Of a stretch of DNA of 64,000 nucleotides, positions 44,801 through 57,290 are shown in pieces. Position 1 is the first letter of the stretch. The number at the start of each line of letters is the position of its first letter. A model generated the notes under the pieces. The model was not told the DNA's origin and did no database searches. It saw nothing but the letters and a program-made list of their open reading frames with translations. The stretch spans positions 117,958,156 to 118,022,155 of the forward strand of contig NC_079148.1 of assembly GCF_945859685.1 (NCBI RefSeq), given 5' to 3'. This DNA comes from Eupeodes corollae. Lineage: Eukaryota > Arthropoda > Insecta > Diptera > Syrphidae. The position numbers and the translations under genes were made by a program.

Positions 44801-45262
44801 CAACTTTAGCTAAAGCGCTGTCTTTATTCCAATCAAAATCACGAACTTAGAATTTGAACAATTAAGTTTATTTCGTCCCTCACAACAAAATTTCATACAT
44901 AAGTTAAATTTTCATGGCTATTCAAAATGTTAAATATTGAAAATATTAGAATATACATTGCCCCATTTCGTTTTCAATCTAAAATTGCCCATTTCAAACA
45001 GATTTGGAGTCAATATTCCATAAAAGTGTATTTACATTTTAATTAAATAATATCGAAGTAATCTTTCGGGTATGCTGAAAAAAAAACAAAAGCTTACTGC
45101 TACTACAAATCAAAAAGAATGGAGAATAATGTCTACTTACTCCTTTACTAAAAATATGCAGTAATTATCTGTTCTTTCACTTAATCCTAAACATATGCAA
45201 TATAAAATATATCACTCTACGTTTAGTGTTACCAGCATGAAATTGTATTTTTTATACACAAA
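44801..45262. other. Short intergenic stretch, nothing recognised
   Basis: AT-rich sequence between the hAT pseudogene and the next family A copy. Confidence 0.45.
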
Positions 45263-46375
45263 ATAAGAAGAGGCTAGGATGCGACCCACACTGATAACTT
45301 CCCATCCCCTCTGTCGATTTGTCTAGCTTATATATTTGTAGGTTTTCACGTTTTGTTAAAAAAGTTGTTATTATTTTTATTAATTATTCTTAAAAAATTT
45401 TAAATTACCTACCAACAATATTTTTAATAAAATAAATTGTTTGATTTTTAAATCTACGAGATGTTTAGTCGAAAACCAATTTTAACCAATTTTAGTAGCA
45501 TTTCTTAAGAACTATTATTTCCAATAATTGCAAATTGGATGAATGAAATTAATTTGAAGTCAATATCTTCTATTGTTGAGGAGATATCGAGAACCGAACA
45601 CGGATTTTTACCAAATTTGCGTGCTATTTTTTGTAGATTTTATTTATTGTATGAAAAAATGGACTATTGAATTTTATAAAGAATTTACTGAATGTCAAAA
45701 GCAATATTTTTAATTTTTGAAAAGATATTTGAGTCGAAAGTAAATTTTTAATAAATTTTAGCATTGTTTTTTTTAAGGTTTAAATTTTTTGTAAGAAAAC
45801 TGTCAATTTGATTTTTCTAAAAATTGTACTGAATGTTGACAACAATATTTTGAAAAAAGACAAAAGTAGTTTTTTTAAGTCAATATCTCAAAGGTATTAA
45901 ATTATATTTGAACCGAAAAGCAATTTTTAGTAACTTTTATTACTTTGTTTGTTTAGGTTTTTATTATTGGTAAAAAAAAATTTCAATTTGATTTTTCTCA
46001 ACATTTTTCAAAATGTTGAAAACAATATTTCTTATAACTTAAAATTAGTAAAAAGCCATAATCTCAAATTTTTGAAAAGATGTTTGAGTCGAAATTAAAT
46101 TTTTACAAACTTTGAGTAATGTTTTTTTAGGTTGTTATTTTTGATAAAGATATTATTTTACCAGATATTAAAAACGTTATTTTTCGTTACACAAAATTGA
46201 AGATAAAATCATTTTACATTTGTTCAATTTTCGAAGTGACGAAAAAAATGTCGCGAACTTACGGACGTACGAACGAACGAACGTACATACGTGCACACGA
46301 ACAAAAACATACATCTCTCTAAAAATATTTTATTTCAAAGGAAACGTTGAGAAATGCCATCATTTTCATTTCGTC
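45263..46375 (-). repeat. Family A copy A7, minus orientation
   Basis: Tail word GAGGCTAGGATGCGACCC at about 45271, five diverged monomers, then a shortened head with GTACGAACGAACGAACG (about 46266) and ...CATCTCTCTAAAAATATTTT. The block between the ACGT run and the first monomer is missing. Confidence 0.65.
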
Positions 46376-47200
46376 AGAAAATTGTTTTTTAGTTTTTTCA
46401 ATCATACCAAAATAGACATTTTTTACACAATACATTTTATAAATTTTTCTGCTTGTCTTTTAAAAAACTCTTAGTCATTTATTTATCATGATTTGTTGAA
46501 CGCTATTTTAGGAGGGGTCCCAATTTTATTTATTATTTATATTTCTGACTGAACAAAAATATCTTTATGGGCACCTTGCGTTTTTTAACAGTATTTTGTA
46601 AGTCGTACAGACAAAATAAAAATTTGGAAAACCTTACAAAAGAAAAAATTCTATGATATAAACAAACTTTTAATAATAAAGCCAAATATTTCTTTTTTAG
46701 TTTGGTTGATGTGCCTCATTATGCTAAATATATAATATTCAAAACCTCTTCAAAAATGTTCAGCTAATTTCCTGTGGATTGTGTCAAGCTTGTTATTAGC
46801 GAATAACAACAAAAACAACTGTAATTGTAATTGTGGCCTTGACTTGTTCGTTTTTTTTTAATATTGACTGATAATGAAAACTCTTTTTTATTTCTTTTTA
46901 TTTCGAATTCAACGATGAATTAAATACAAAAAATAATTACTTAATAATCAAAACATTGAACCATTCCAAATCATAAAGTTTAAGTTATTTCAGGCCTGGC
47001 AAAATTACTCTTACTTGATTTTATGAAGGTCATTCTCTAAAGTATCAATTTTTTCTTGTTAGAAGAAATCACAAATAAATCATATTTATTTAAAAAAAAA
47101 AACATTTCTAGAACAGATAATTAATTTTAACAATTGCTCCAAAATCATTGGAAATATTAAATTCACTCCTTTTGTCTCCCATCCTGAGAGAAAAAAAAAC
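46376..47200. other. Intergenic, no recognised feature
   Basis: AT-rich, with no coding or repeat structure recognised. Confidence 0.45.
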
Positions 47201-47209
47201 ATGGATAAT

Positions 47210-47440
47210 CACATATATATATTTCTCTCATCGCCCACCAATACCCACTACTATATTTGTTGCGTTTCTTCTACCGAATTCATATTTGATATTCTCACCA
47301 CCCTCACCTTTACCCTTAATATATTTGTTTCGCTCCTTCTATTTACCCGAGTTAATATTAAATAAAAGTCTTTCATCACACCTCTACCAACCAACCATTT
47401 CATTTTCTCCCATTGCGAACCGCTCTCTCAATAATAATTA
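47210..47440. repeat. Two-copy pyrimidine-rich direct repeat
   Basis: TATATTTGTTGCGTTTCTTC (about 47250) recurs as ATATATTTGTTTCGCTCC (about 47320), followed by similar sequence. C/T-rich on the plus strand, unlike its surroundings. It lies just upstream of the promoter-like segment. Confidence 0.4.
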
Positions 47441-47469
47441 GAGTGTTATATGCTATGTTATGTTAAGTC

Positions 47470-47899
47470 ATATGCGCAATGCGCATGCGCTAAGCTCTGA
47501 GCTTTATCCTTTAGATTTAATCTCTGAGTGAGAGCAACAGGATTAAGCCGAGAAAAAAGAAAGCAGCGCAATCGTAGACGTAGTTTAAGTTTAGTCTTGT
47601 CTCTCGCCTTTGTTTGTGCAGTTCTTATAATATAATTGCTCCGCGAAACACGCGTGTTTAATGTGAGTAAAAATTAGTATTAAATAAAGTGAGGTGCAAG
47701 AAAATGTTAGAAGTGAGGTGCAAAAAAACATACTAAATACACATGAACAAAAGTGAAGTGAATTTTTTATAGAAAATTGACGTGAAGTATAAAAAAAGCT
47801 GAAAAATTGAAATTTTATTTTGATGAAAACAACAAAAATATTTAAATAACTCAAGAAAAGAAGGTTAGCTGACGAAATCTGTAAGCACATTTTATTAAT
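47470..47899 (+). promoter_or_regulatory. Promoter-like segment and candidate 5' UTR with NRF-1 palindrome
   Basis: Perfect palindrome GCGCATGCGC at 47481-47490, the binding sequence of NRF-1 (Erect wing in flies). It is immediately preceded by a second half-site TGCGCA (47473-47478). Downstream are a purine-rich GAGTGAGAGC stretch and about 300 bp with a base composition unlike the neighbouring transposon DNA. It ends in an ATG directly followed by a strong splice donor at 47903. Taken together it looks like a housekeeping-type promoter with a 5' exon. The rest of the gene was not found in the window. Transcription start not determined. Confidence 0.45.
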
Positions 47900-47902
47900 A
47901 TG
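47900..47902 (+). CDS. Candidate first coding codon (ATG) abutting a GTAAGT donor
   Basis: ATG at 47900-47902 is followed at once by GTAAGT (47903-47908), so a transcript could splice right after its start codon. This is a known arrangement in insect genes. No partner exon with a matching phase-0 start was recognised downstream before the satellite array. Speculative. Confidence 0.3.
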
Positions 47903-48318
47903 GTAAGTGATTTCTTTTTAATACCTACATAAAATAAATTTTATTAATTTTATAAATACAATTTAACATTGATTTGGGGATTTTGAGGCATCATTCAACT
48001 ATTTTAATGGCATTTTCAAAAAGTTGAACAACTCAATGTAATCGACAGTTTTTCCTAAAAAAATACCACAGAAAAAAATAGTTTCATTCGGAATTGTTTT
48101 ATTTTCTTGTTTCTCAGAATCGGCTTGTTTTGTATATTTCTCAAATTTCAGTGTTCAATTTTTACGGAGTAAAACATTTATTCAGTCACATTTATGCTCA
48201 CGATTAGGTTTTATTTAGAAAAAGGTTTAGCGATTTTGATAAAACTTTTCACAATTTGCTTACGATAAAAAAATTAATGGAAGTCGCATCCGTACACTGC
48301 TGAGCCTACTTTTATTAA

Positions 48319-48534
48319 CCTTCCGAAGGCAAGGCTTTTTTGCCTTAGTGAATTACATCTGATGTTGTTCATCGTCCCATCAACTTTTATAAAAAACAGT
48401 AATGAAACTGAAAATCAATTATTATAATTTATTAAAAATCGAGTATTTACATTAAAAGAAACTGAGAAAGGTATTATTTTAAGGTTTTATAAAACGTAGT
48501 GGGGTGATGGGTAACCCCACTTGGCATCGGAAGG
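48319..48534. mobile_element. 216-bp TTAA-flanked MITE (piggyBac-type)
   Basis: TTAA at 48315-48318 and 48535-48538 flanks a 216-bp segment. It begins CCTTCCGAAGGC and ends GGCATCGGAAGG, an inverted repeat of about 12 bp with two mismatches. TTAA target duplication is diagnostic of piggyBac-like elements. There is no coding capacity, so it is a non-autonomous copy. Confidence 0.75.
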
Positions 48535-48659
48535 TTAAAACCTAATTTTAAGAAAACACTTTTTTTTACCTTATGTTGTCCACTATCGCGCACGGCGCAA
48601 AAATTGTATTGTAATTGTATCAAGCTCACTGGTTTGTTGTTTTGTTTTTACTTTCGACT

Positions 48660-48830
48660 TATAGGAACTATATGGAAAGTAGATCATCCGATTCCGTCCG
48701 TCAGTCTGTCTGTCCGTCCACCCACATGGCCCAAACAATTGGGTCGATTGAATTTGAACTTGACAACAAACTTGGTCACTTATCGGAAATTCAAATTTTA
48801 TTAAAAACGGACCGATATTTTTCTTTTTTG
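48660..48830. repeat. GTCC/GTCTG-rich repeat-like segment
   Basis: Contains a run of CCGTCCGTCAGTCTGTCTG type (48694-48720), then CACATGGCCCAAACAATTGG and a moderately AT-rich continuation. Looks like a fragment of a dispersed repeat, but no second copy is present in the window. Overlapping open frames are not believed. Confidence 0.3.
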
Positions 48831-49384
48831 GTTTTCTCTAGAATTGTTTTTCTAATTTGGCTTCTTTCAATAAAAAAAAATTGTATTGCTCCAGAAAAGT
48901 AAAACTCTAGAACCGTTCTTTTGTTTTTTCAAGAACTAATCAACCGGTTTAAATCGTTTTTGTTTCTGCAAAAAGACTTATTCTGTCTTAAAAATATTTG
49001 ATAGTAAAAAATGTCATTGTTTTATATCTGATTTAAAAAAAAATATTAAACACTGTTTTCGAAATTCGATATTTCGAGACCAATTCTTTTTTTTTTACTA
49101 ATTTGAAAAGTAAAACGCATATACATAAACTCTTAATAACTGCATACAAGAAATATTTATAAAAACAATTTAATAATTTAACATTTACAAATAAATTTTA
49201 AAAAATTCACTTAAACGATTTTCAATTTAGAATTTTGAAAAGCTAAGGTTTTTTTGAAAAATCAAAAATCAGATGGCATTCAAATTTTTTAAAAACAAAC
49301 CTTTTTTCCAGGTACATTTTTAAAACTTGAAATAAAGGAAATATTTTAAAACAGACTCTAAGGATACATGAGCAAGTTAGTACA

Positions 49385-49935
49385 ATATACTTTTACATTT
49401 TCTAACTTGATTTCAAGAGATCAGTTCTCATATGACCCTTTGAGCTTATTAGTTTCGACTATAAAGAATCGCACAAACTGATTTAGTTTTCAGATTTCAT
49501 CAAAGTATTGATTTTAATATTATATTAATAATTTCAGCTTTTTGATATTTTAGAATTTTATCTTTAAATTTTTAAATTAGTACAACATACTTTTTCAACG
49601 TTCTAACATTTCTATGACATTTTTAGCTTATTTGTTTCGACGATAAAGAATCGCACTCTTCCCAATCTATCTCAAATTTTATAATATTTTGAAAATATTG
49701 CTAAAACGACTTCGTACTTCAAATTTTGTCAGCCTCTACTTTGGTTTTATTGCGATATTTTGCTCTTTTATATTTGTTCCTAAATATTTATAATATTCAT
49801 AAATGTCTTACGGAAAACTACACTTCCGCGTAAACAAACTGCTTTATGTTTCAGATTTCATCAAAGTATTGATTTTAATATTCTCATTTTCAGCTTTTTG
49901 ATATTTTAGAAATTTGTCTTTAAATTTTTAAATTA
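49385..49935. repeat. Diverged direct duplication beside the satellite array
   Basis: The block with TTCATCAAAGTATTGATTTT and TTTCAGCTTTTTGATATTTT occurs at about 49495-49578 and again at 49857-49935. GTTTCGACTATAAAGAATCG (about 49452) recurs as GTTTCGACGATAAAGAATCG (about 49632). The two sets show an imperfect tandem arrangement just left of the first reverse transcriptase fragment. Confidence 0.6.
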
Positions 49936-50480
49936 CAATCCTGTGTGACCTAGAGCCTCACTCAACAAATTCCTAGCTGCACTCCAAGCTGGGTGAGGTT
50001 ACTTTCCACTTGTGTACGCCACTCGATCCACGGGGTCAATTCGAAGACTTTTCGGGCTCTACGTGATCAAGCCATCTCAACCGTTGGAATTTTTCTCTTC
50101 TAGCTAAGTCTACGTTACTGTACAGCCCGTACTCATCCACTCACCCTCTATGCATACAGGACCGTATATCACGAGGATTACTTTATCCTTGAAACGACCC
50201 CAGGTGCTCTTATCCACTTTTGATGATCTTGTTGTTTTCTGTGTTCATAGCGGAGCCTAGGTGGACAAAGTTCTTAACTACCTCAAAGTTACATCTGCCG
50301 ATGGTGACGAAGACGTCGGTTTTGTAGGTCATTTCATAATGACAGCATGTGCTTTGTTTGTTCTCATTAACCGTTAAACCCATATTTGAAGCATCTGCCT
50401 CAATACTCGCAAAAGCCCCATCGGCATAACAATAAGTCATCAGTATATTCTAGTAATTGGACACAATTTAAGGAGCTCTG
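49935..50480 (-). pseudogene. Non-LTR reverse transcriptase 3' fragment, unit 1 (deleted)
   Basis: Minus strand: YADGAFASIEADASNMGLTV, then NFEVVKNFVHLGSAMNTENN. These match the ...IE..SK.MGL.VNE and FEVVK.FVYLGS..NT segments that follow the catalytic box of this retrotransposon group. The catalytic box itself is disrupted and the LLY-AEAWT part is missing. This copy is more deleted than the three to its right. Confidence 0.65.
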
Positions 50481-50699
50481 CGCTATAGCACAATTATATG
50501 ACAGCGCATCTACTCGTCTCAAGGCTCGAATTTATTATTTATAAGCTTTTTACTAAAAAATCTCTGCCATGTTTCAAGTAATCTTTTTTCAAAATAACAA
50601 TTTCGAGTTTTGCTGTAAGTAAAATTGTTGAAAAAACGAACAATTACATTGAAACTGTGAACATTTTTATTTAATATTTCAAAGAAGAGTTGAATCTTA

Positions 50700-52260
50700 A
50701 AACTCGTTTAAAATCATCACCGCGTGTCGGGCCACCGCCGCACCGCCGCGCCGTTCAAACCTTTATTCAAAACTTTACAGAACTTAAGAAGTACATTTTT
50801 AAACTTCAAGCTATGTCTCGTTCAAAATTACCTACAAAATTCGAAATGTTTGGAAACACGAATGTATAAAACTCGTTAAGAGTTTCACGGTCACAAACGA
50901 AATTAAATACATTTGAAAAAAAAAATAGAGGGCTTTCATCTAAAATCGTTGTTACCTTAAAATCATCACCGCGGCGAGCCAATACCACGCCGCAGCCGTT
51001 CTAACCTATATTTAAAACTTCGTAATATTTAGTAATACGGTTTTAAAAACTCGTTAAGATTTTCACGGACACAAGAAAATTAAACTTCAGACTTTAATCT
51101 AAAATCGTTGTAACCTTAAAATCAACACCGCGCCGCCGTACCACCGCACCGCGCGCGCCGCCGGCGCCGTTCAAACATTTATTAAAAACTTCGTAATATT
51201 TGGTAATACGGTTTTAAAAACTTGTTAAGAGTTTCAAGGTCACGAGAAAATTAAATAATTCGAAACTGTACCGAACTTAAGAAGTAAATTATTACACTTC
51301 AAGTGATATCTCGTTCAAAATAACCTACAAAATTCGAAATGTTTGGTGATAGGGTTTCCAAAAACTCGTTAAGAGTTTCACGGTCACAAGAAAATTCATT
51401 ACATTTGAAAGAAAACAGAAGTCGTTCAGACTTTTTTCTAAAATCGTGGTAACATAAAACTCATCACCACTTCGCGATCGTGTCACCGACGCCGCCGTTC
51501 AAACCATTGTTAAAAACTTCATAGTAATTAATACGGTTTTAAAAACTCGTTAAGAGTTTCACGGTCACAAGAATATTGAATAAATTAGCAAAAAACCGGA
51601 AGTCGTTCAGGCTTTTATCTAAAATCGTCGTTACCTTAAAATCATCACCGCGTCTAGCCACCGCCACAGCCGTTCAAACCTATATTTAAAACTTCGTAAT
51701 ATTTGGTAATACGGTTTTAAAAACTCGTTAAAAGTTTCACGATTACAAGAAAATTAAATAATTCAAAGCTTTACCGAACTTAAGAAGTAAATTATTACAC
51801 TTCAAGTAATATCTTGTTCAAAACTACTCACAAAATTCGAAATGTTTGGTGATACGGTTTTCAAAAACTCGTTAAGAGTTTCACGGTCACAGGAAAATTC
51901 AATAAAATTGCAAAAAACCAGAAGTCGTTCATGCTTTTACCTAAAATCGTCGTTATCTTAAAATCATCACCGCGTCGAGCCGCCGCGCACCGCAGCCGTT
52001 CAAACCTATATCTAAAACTTCGTAATAGTTGGTACTACGGTTTTTAAGAACTCGTTAAGAGTTTCACGGACACAAGAAAATTAAATACATTTGAAAAAAA
52101 AAAAAAAGAAGTCGTTCAGACTTTTATCTAAAATCGTTGTAACCTTAAAATCAACACCGCGCCGCGCCGCCGCCGCCGTTCAAACATTTATTTAAAACTT
52201 CGTGATATTTGGAAATACGGTTTTTAAAAACTCGTTAAGAGTTTCACGGTAAAATCGTTG
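50700..52260. repeat. Satellite block 1 (about 180-bp monomers)
   Basis: About eight to nine monomers, several truncated. Each has ACTCGTTAAGAGTTTCACGG (a small hairpin AACTC-GTTAA-GAGTT), GAAGTCGTTCAGAC or GGC, ATCTAAAATCGTCGTTACC and a GC-rich core CACCGC...CCGCCG...GCCGTTCAAAC. Core lengths differ between monomers. A longer monomer type with CCGAACTTAAGAAGTAAATT alternates with the short type. Confidence 0.85.
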
Positions 52261-53180
52261 TAACCTTAATACGAAAATATGTACAACTCGTTCAGAGTTT
52301 CTTTTACGCAAAATCATAGATTAGCCAATCAAATTTTCTTGACTATACGAAGATTGTCAAGAAGTTGTAAAAAAGTCGTTCAGACTTTTATGCAAACGTC
52401 TTAAATATAAATTATTCATATAAAAGCATATATTTCAGCCAAAACAGCTTAATTTAGAGTTGAGGGTTAGTTGAAGAAATATGAAGACTCAAGTTTGAAA
52501 CCGTAAAGATGGTTTGGGCATTTCGTCGCAGCGCTTTCTTGGAAAGAGTAAAAGTAAGCAAGCCACTTTTCTGATGACATAAAGCCTATACAAGTGCTTA
52601 CAGACTTGATGAAATTTGGCTGAAAATACTTACGTTGATACCGTCCTTGCCGGCCCTTAAGTCGTGATCAGCGTGTGCACCTCCAAATATGAATTCAGAC
52701 GAAAGTCTTCATTTAATTTTAACTAACTTTCTGATTCGATGGCAGATTGGATGAAATATTTTTCTTGCTGTTTTTTAAAATTTCGGGCAAATCAGTAGTT
52801 TTATAGAAAATAGTTATTACGGCAATAATACGGGTTTTCAAAGCGTATGTTTAAAGCGCGTTTAAAAATTTGATTATACCGGTTTTCAATACTTTTGTTA
52901 ATTTCATGTAAAATTTGTTCACAGTTTCAAAGTTGCACATAGAAATCATTAGCAGTCGTTCAGACTTTGACGAAAAATAGAAGAAAAGTTTCATGAACAA
53001 TTCAATTTTTGAAGAATTAGGGTGCGTTCTGGTTAAATCTTGATGCCAAGTTCAAAGGAAAAGAGAAGGTCATACTTCAAAAGTTTTTATTGCGATATTT
53101 AAAAAGTTTTTAGAACGTATTTGCTTCTTAATATTTATAATATTCAAAAATGTCACAAGAAAAACTATTCTTAGTGGAGC
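52261..53180. repeat. Higher-order linker, copy 1
   Basis: Non-satellite segment conserved in units 1, 2 and 3. It includes GTAAAGATGGTTTGGGCATT (52502), CTTACGTTGATACCGTCC, and AAGTCGTGATCAGCGTGTGC. A satellite-derived word GCAGTCGTTCAGACTTTG lies near 52950, so part of the linker descends from the monomers. No gene recognised. Confidence 0.75.
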
Positions 53181-53950
53181 TACAATCCTCTGTGACCTAG
53201 AGCCTCATCCAACAAGTTTCTCCATCTACTCATAGCTCGGTCCCTAGCCAGATGTCTTCAGTTGTGCACTCCAAGTTGGGTGAGGTTACTTTTAACTTGT
53301 GTACGCCACTCGATCCACGGGATCAATGCGAAGACTTTCCGGGCTCTACGTGACCCAGCCATTTCAGCCCTTGGACTTTTTCTCTTCTATTAAGTTTACT
53401 TTGCTGTACAGCCCGTACTCCTCAACTCACTCTCTATGCATACGGGACCGTATATCACGCGTATAACTTTTGTCTTGAAACGACCCCAGGTGCTCTTATC
53501 CGCTTTTGTCATAGTCCAAGCTTCAGCACTGTGTAGAACGACGGGGATGATGAGGATCTTCTTTTTTTCTGTGTTTATAGCGGAGCCTATGTAGATAAAG
53601 TCCTTAACTAACTCACAGTAACATCTGTCGATGGTGACGTTTTGACGAAGACGACGACGGTGTTGTAGGTCATTTCTTGATAACAGCATTTGCTTTGCTT
53701 GTTCTTTGCCTCAATATTCAAAATAAGCCCCATTGGCAACACGATGAGTTGTTCCGATTATGTCAATGTCATCAGCATATTCTAGTAATTGCACATACTT
53801 TTAGGAGCTCTGCACTAATCTTTCTAGTACGATGTTAAGGAAATCGCATGATAGCGCATCGCCTCTTCACAGGCCTTTTTTGACATCGAAAAGTTCTGTT
53901 AAGTTGTTTACAAACTTTATATAGCAGCGTGCATTTATTATTTCTAAACG
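53181..53950 (-). pseudogene. Non-LTR reverse transcriptase 3' part, unit 2
   Basis: Minus strand from 53950: a degenerate LFDVKKGL-RGDALSCDF region. Next is the catalytic box as EYADDIDIIG (about 53780-53760), still intact, then ELVKDFIYIGSAINTEKK and PVVLHSAEAWTMTKADKSTW. It continues to an ARDRA..WRNLL-type C-terminus at 53190. Frameshifts and short deletions separate these pieces. This fragment has been copied with the satellite unit. Confidence 0.75.
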
Positions 53951-54099
53951 TTTTACTTAAAATTTTGTTCCATGTTTCAAGTAATCTTTCTTCAAAGTAA
54001 CAATTTCGAGTTTTGCTGTAAAGATTGTTGAAAAAACGAAAAATTACATTGAAACTGTGAACATTTTTATTTAATATTTCAAAGAAGAGTTGAATCTTA
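53951..54099. repeat. Junction between RT fragment and satellite block 2
   Basis: Conserved junction sequence, also present at about 50540-50700, 57290-57440 and 61560-61690. It contains GAAAAATTACATTGAAACTG-like words and an AAGAAGAGTTGAATC stretch. Confidence 0.6.
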
Positions 54100-55660
54100 A
54101 AGTCTTTTAAAATCATCACCGCGTGTCGGGCCACCGCCGCACCGCCGTTCAAACCATTATTCAAAACTTTACAGAACTTAAGAAGCACATTTTTAAACTT
54201 CAAGCTATATCTGGTTCAAAATTACCTACAAAATTCGAAATGTTTGGAAATACGTATGTTAAAAACACGTTAAGAGTTTCACGGTCACAAGAAAATTCAA
54301 TACATTTGAAAAAAAAAAAAACAGAATCGTTCAGGCTTTCATCGAAAATCGTCGTTACCTTAAAATCATCACCGCGTCTAGCCACCGCCGCAACCGTTCA
54401 AACCTATATTTAAAACTTCGTAATATTTGGTAATACGGTTTTAAAAACTCGTTAAGAGTTTCACGGTCACAAGAAAATTAAATAATTCAAAACTGTACCG
54501 AACTTAAGAAGTAAATTACTACACTTCAAGTTATATCTCGTTCAAAATAACCTACAAAAATCGAAATGTTTGGTGATACGGTTTCCAAAAACTCGTTAAG
54601 AGTTTCACGGTCACAAGAAAATTCAATACATTTAAAAGAAAACAGAAGTCGATCAGACTTTTTTCTAAAATTGTCGTAACCTAAAAATCATCACCACGTC
54701 ATGTCGCCAACGCTACTGTTCAAACCTTCGTTAAAAACTTCATAGTAATTGGTAATACGGTTTTTAAAAACTCGTTAAGAGTTTCACGGTCACAAGAAAA
54801 TTCGATAAATTTGCAAAAAACCAGAAGTCGTTCCGGTTTTTATCTAAAATCGTCGTTGACTTAAAATCATCACCGCGTCTAGCCACCTCCGCAGCCGTTC
54901 AAACCTATATTTAAAACTTCGTAATATTTGGTAATACGGTTTTTAAAAACTCGTTAAGAGTTTCACGGTCACAAGAAAATCCAAAATATTTGCAAAAAAC
55001 CAAGAAGTCGTTCAGACTTTTATCTAAAATCGTTCAAACCTTCGTTCAAACCTTCGTTAAAAACTTCATAGTAATTGGTAATACGGTTTTTAAAAACTCG
55101 TTAAGAGTTTCACGGTCACAAGAAAATTAAATAATTAAAAACTTTACCGAACTTAAGAAGTAAATTATTACACTTCAAGTGATATCTCGTTCAAAATTAC
55201 TTACAAAATTCGAAATGTTTGGTGATACGGTTTTCAAAAACTCGTTAAGAGCTTCACGGTCACAAGAAAATTCAATAAATTTGCAAAAAACCAGAAGTCG
55301 TTCAGGCTTTTATCTAAAATCGTTGTAACCTTAAAATCAACACCCCGCCGCCGCGCCGCCGCCGTTCAAACATTTATTAAAAACTTCGTAATATTTGGAA
55401 ATACGGTTTTTAAAAACTCGTTAAGAGTTTCACGGTCACAAGAAAATTCGATAAATTTGCAAAAAACCAGAAGTCGTTCCGGTTTTTATCTAAAATCGTC
55501 GTTGACTTAAAATCATCACCGCGTCTAGCCACCTCCGCAGCCGTTCAAACCTATATTTAAAACTTCGTAATATTTGGTAATACGGTTTTTAAAAACTCGT
55601 TAAGAGTTTCACGGTCACAAGAAAATTCAATAAATTTGCAAAAAACCAGAAGTCGTTCAG
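54100..55660. repeat. Satellite block 2
   Basis: Same monomers as block 1, about nine. The GC-rich core appears as GTCTAGCCACCGCCGC-type and GTCTAGCCACCTCCGCAGCC-type variants. A local duplication of GTTCAAACCTTC is seen at 55033-55056. Confidence 0.85.
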
Positions 55661-56514
55661 ACTTATGCAAACGTCTTTAAATTATTCATATAAAAGCATA
55701 TATTTCAGCCAAAACAGCTTAATTTAGAGTTGAGGGTTAGTTGAAGCAATATGAAGACTCAAGTTTGAAGCCGTAAAGATGGTTTGGGCATTTCGTCGCA
55801 GCGCTTTCTTGGAAAGAGTAAAAGTAAGCAAGCCACTTTTCTAATGACATAAAGCCTATACCCAAGTGCTTACAGACTTGACGAAATTTGGCTGAAAATA
55901 CTTACGTTGATACCGTCCTTGCCGGCCCTTAAGTCGTGATCAGCGTGTGCACCTCCAAATATGAATTCAGACGAAAGTCTTCATTTAATTTTAACTAACT
56001 TTCTGCTTCGATGGCAGATTGGAAGAAATATTTTTCTTGCTGTTTTTTAAAATTTCGGGCAAATCAGTAGTTTTATAGAAAATAGTTATTACGGCAATAA
56101 TACGGGTTTTCAAAGCGTATGTTTAAAGCGCGTTTAAAAATTTGATTATACCGGTTTTCAATGCTTTATTAATTTCATGCAAAATTTGTTCACAGTTTTA
56201 AATTTGCACATAGAAATCATTAGCAGTCGTTCAGACTTTGACGAAAAATAGAAGAAAAGTTTCCGAACCAATTCAAATAGCGAGGAATTAGGGTGCGTTC
56301 TGGTTAAATCTTGCTGCAAAGTTCAAAGGAAAAGAGAAGGTCATACGCGAGTACTTCAAAGTTTTTATTGCGATATTTAAAAAGTTTTTAGAAGGTGTGT
56401 ATGTTCTTTTATATTTGCTTCTTAATATTTATAATATTCAAAAATGTCACAGGAAAAACTATACTTAATCATAGTCATTCATAATCATTTGTTAACTACT
56501 TACTTACTTAAAGT
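55661..56514. repeat. Higher-order linker, copy 2
   Basis: Nearly identical to 52430-53180, with GTAAAGATGGTTTGGGCATT at 55773. The TATACCCAAGTGC version differs from copy 1 by a small insertion, shared with copy 3. Confidence 0.75.
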
Positions 56515-56519
56515 GGAGC

Positions 56520-57290
56520 TACAATCCTGTGTGACCTAGAGCCTCACTCAACAAGTTTCTCCATCTACTCATAGCTCGGTCCCTAGCAAGATGTCTTCAG
56601 TTGTGCACTCCAAGTTGGGTGAGGTTACTTTCCATTTGTGTACGCCACTGGATTCACGGGGTCAATGCGCAGACTTTCCGGGCTCTACGTGACCCAGCTA
56701 TCTCAGCCCTTGGACTTTTTCTCTTCTAGCTAAGTCTACGTTGCTGTACAGCCCGTACTCCTCAACTCACCCTCTATGCATACGGGACCGTATATAACGC
56801 GTATAACTTTTTTCTTGAAACGACCCCAGGTGCTCTTACCGCTTTCATCATATTCCAAGCTTTAGCACTGTGTAGAACGACGGGGATGATGAGGATCTTG
56901 TTTTTTTCTGTGTTTATAGCGGAGCCTAGGTAGACAAAGTCCTTAACTAACCCAGAGTAACATCTATCGATGGTGCCGTTTTGACGAAGACGACGGTGTT
57001 ATAGGTCATTTCTTGATAACAGCATTTGCTTTGCTTGTTCTCTGCCTCAATATTCAAAATAAGCCCCATTGGCAACACGATGAGTTGTTCCGATTATGTC
57101 AATGTCATCAGCATATTCTAGTAATTGCACATACTTTTAGGAGCTCTGCACTATTCTTTCTAGTACGATGTTAGGGAAATCGCATGATAGCGCATCGCCT
57201 CTTCACAAGCCTTTTTTGACATCGAAAAGTTCTGTTAAGTTGTTTCCAAACTTTATGGAGCAGCGCGAATTTATTATTTCTAAACGGTTT
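56520..57290 (-). pseudogene. Non-LTR reverse transcriptase 3' part, unit 3
   Basis: Closely follows the 53181-53950 copy, with the same YADD box (about 57105) and the same frameshifts. The defects predate amplification of the unit. Confidence 0.75.

Noticed and set aside
48604..48902. Overlapping frames around the GTCC/GTCTG repeat
   Set aside because: No recognisable domain; likely chance frames in repeat DNA.
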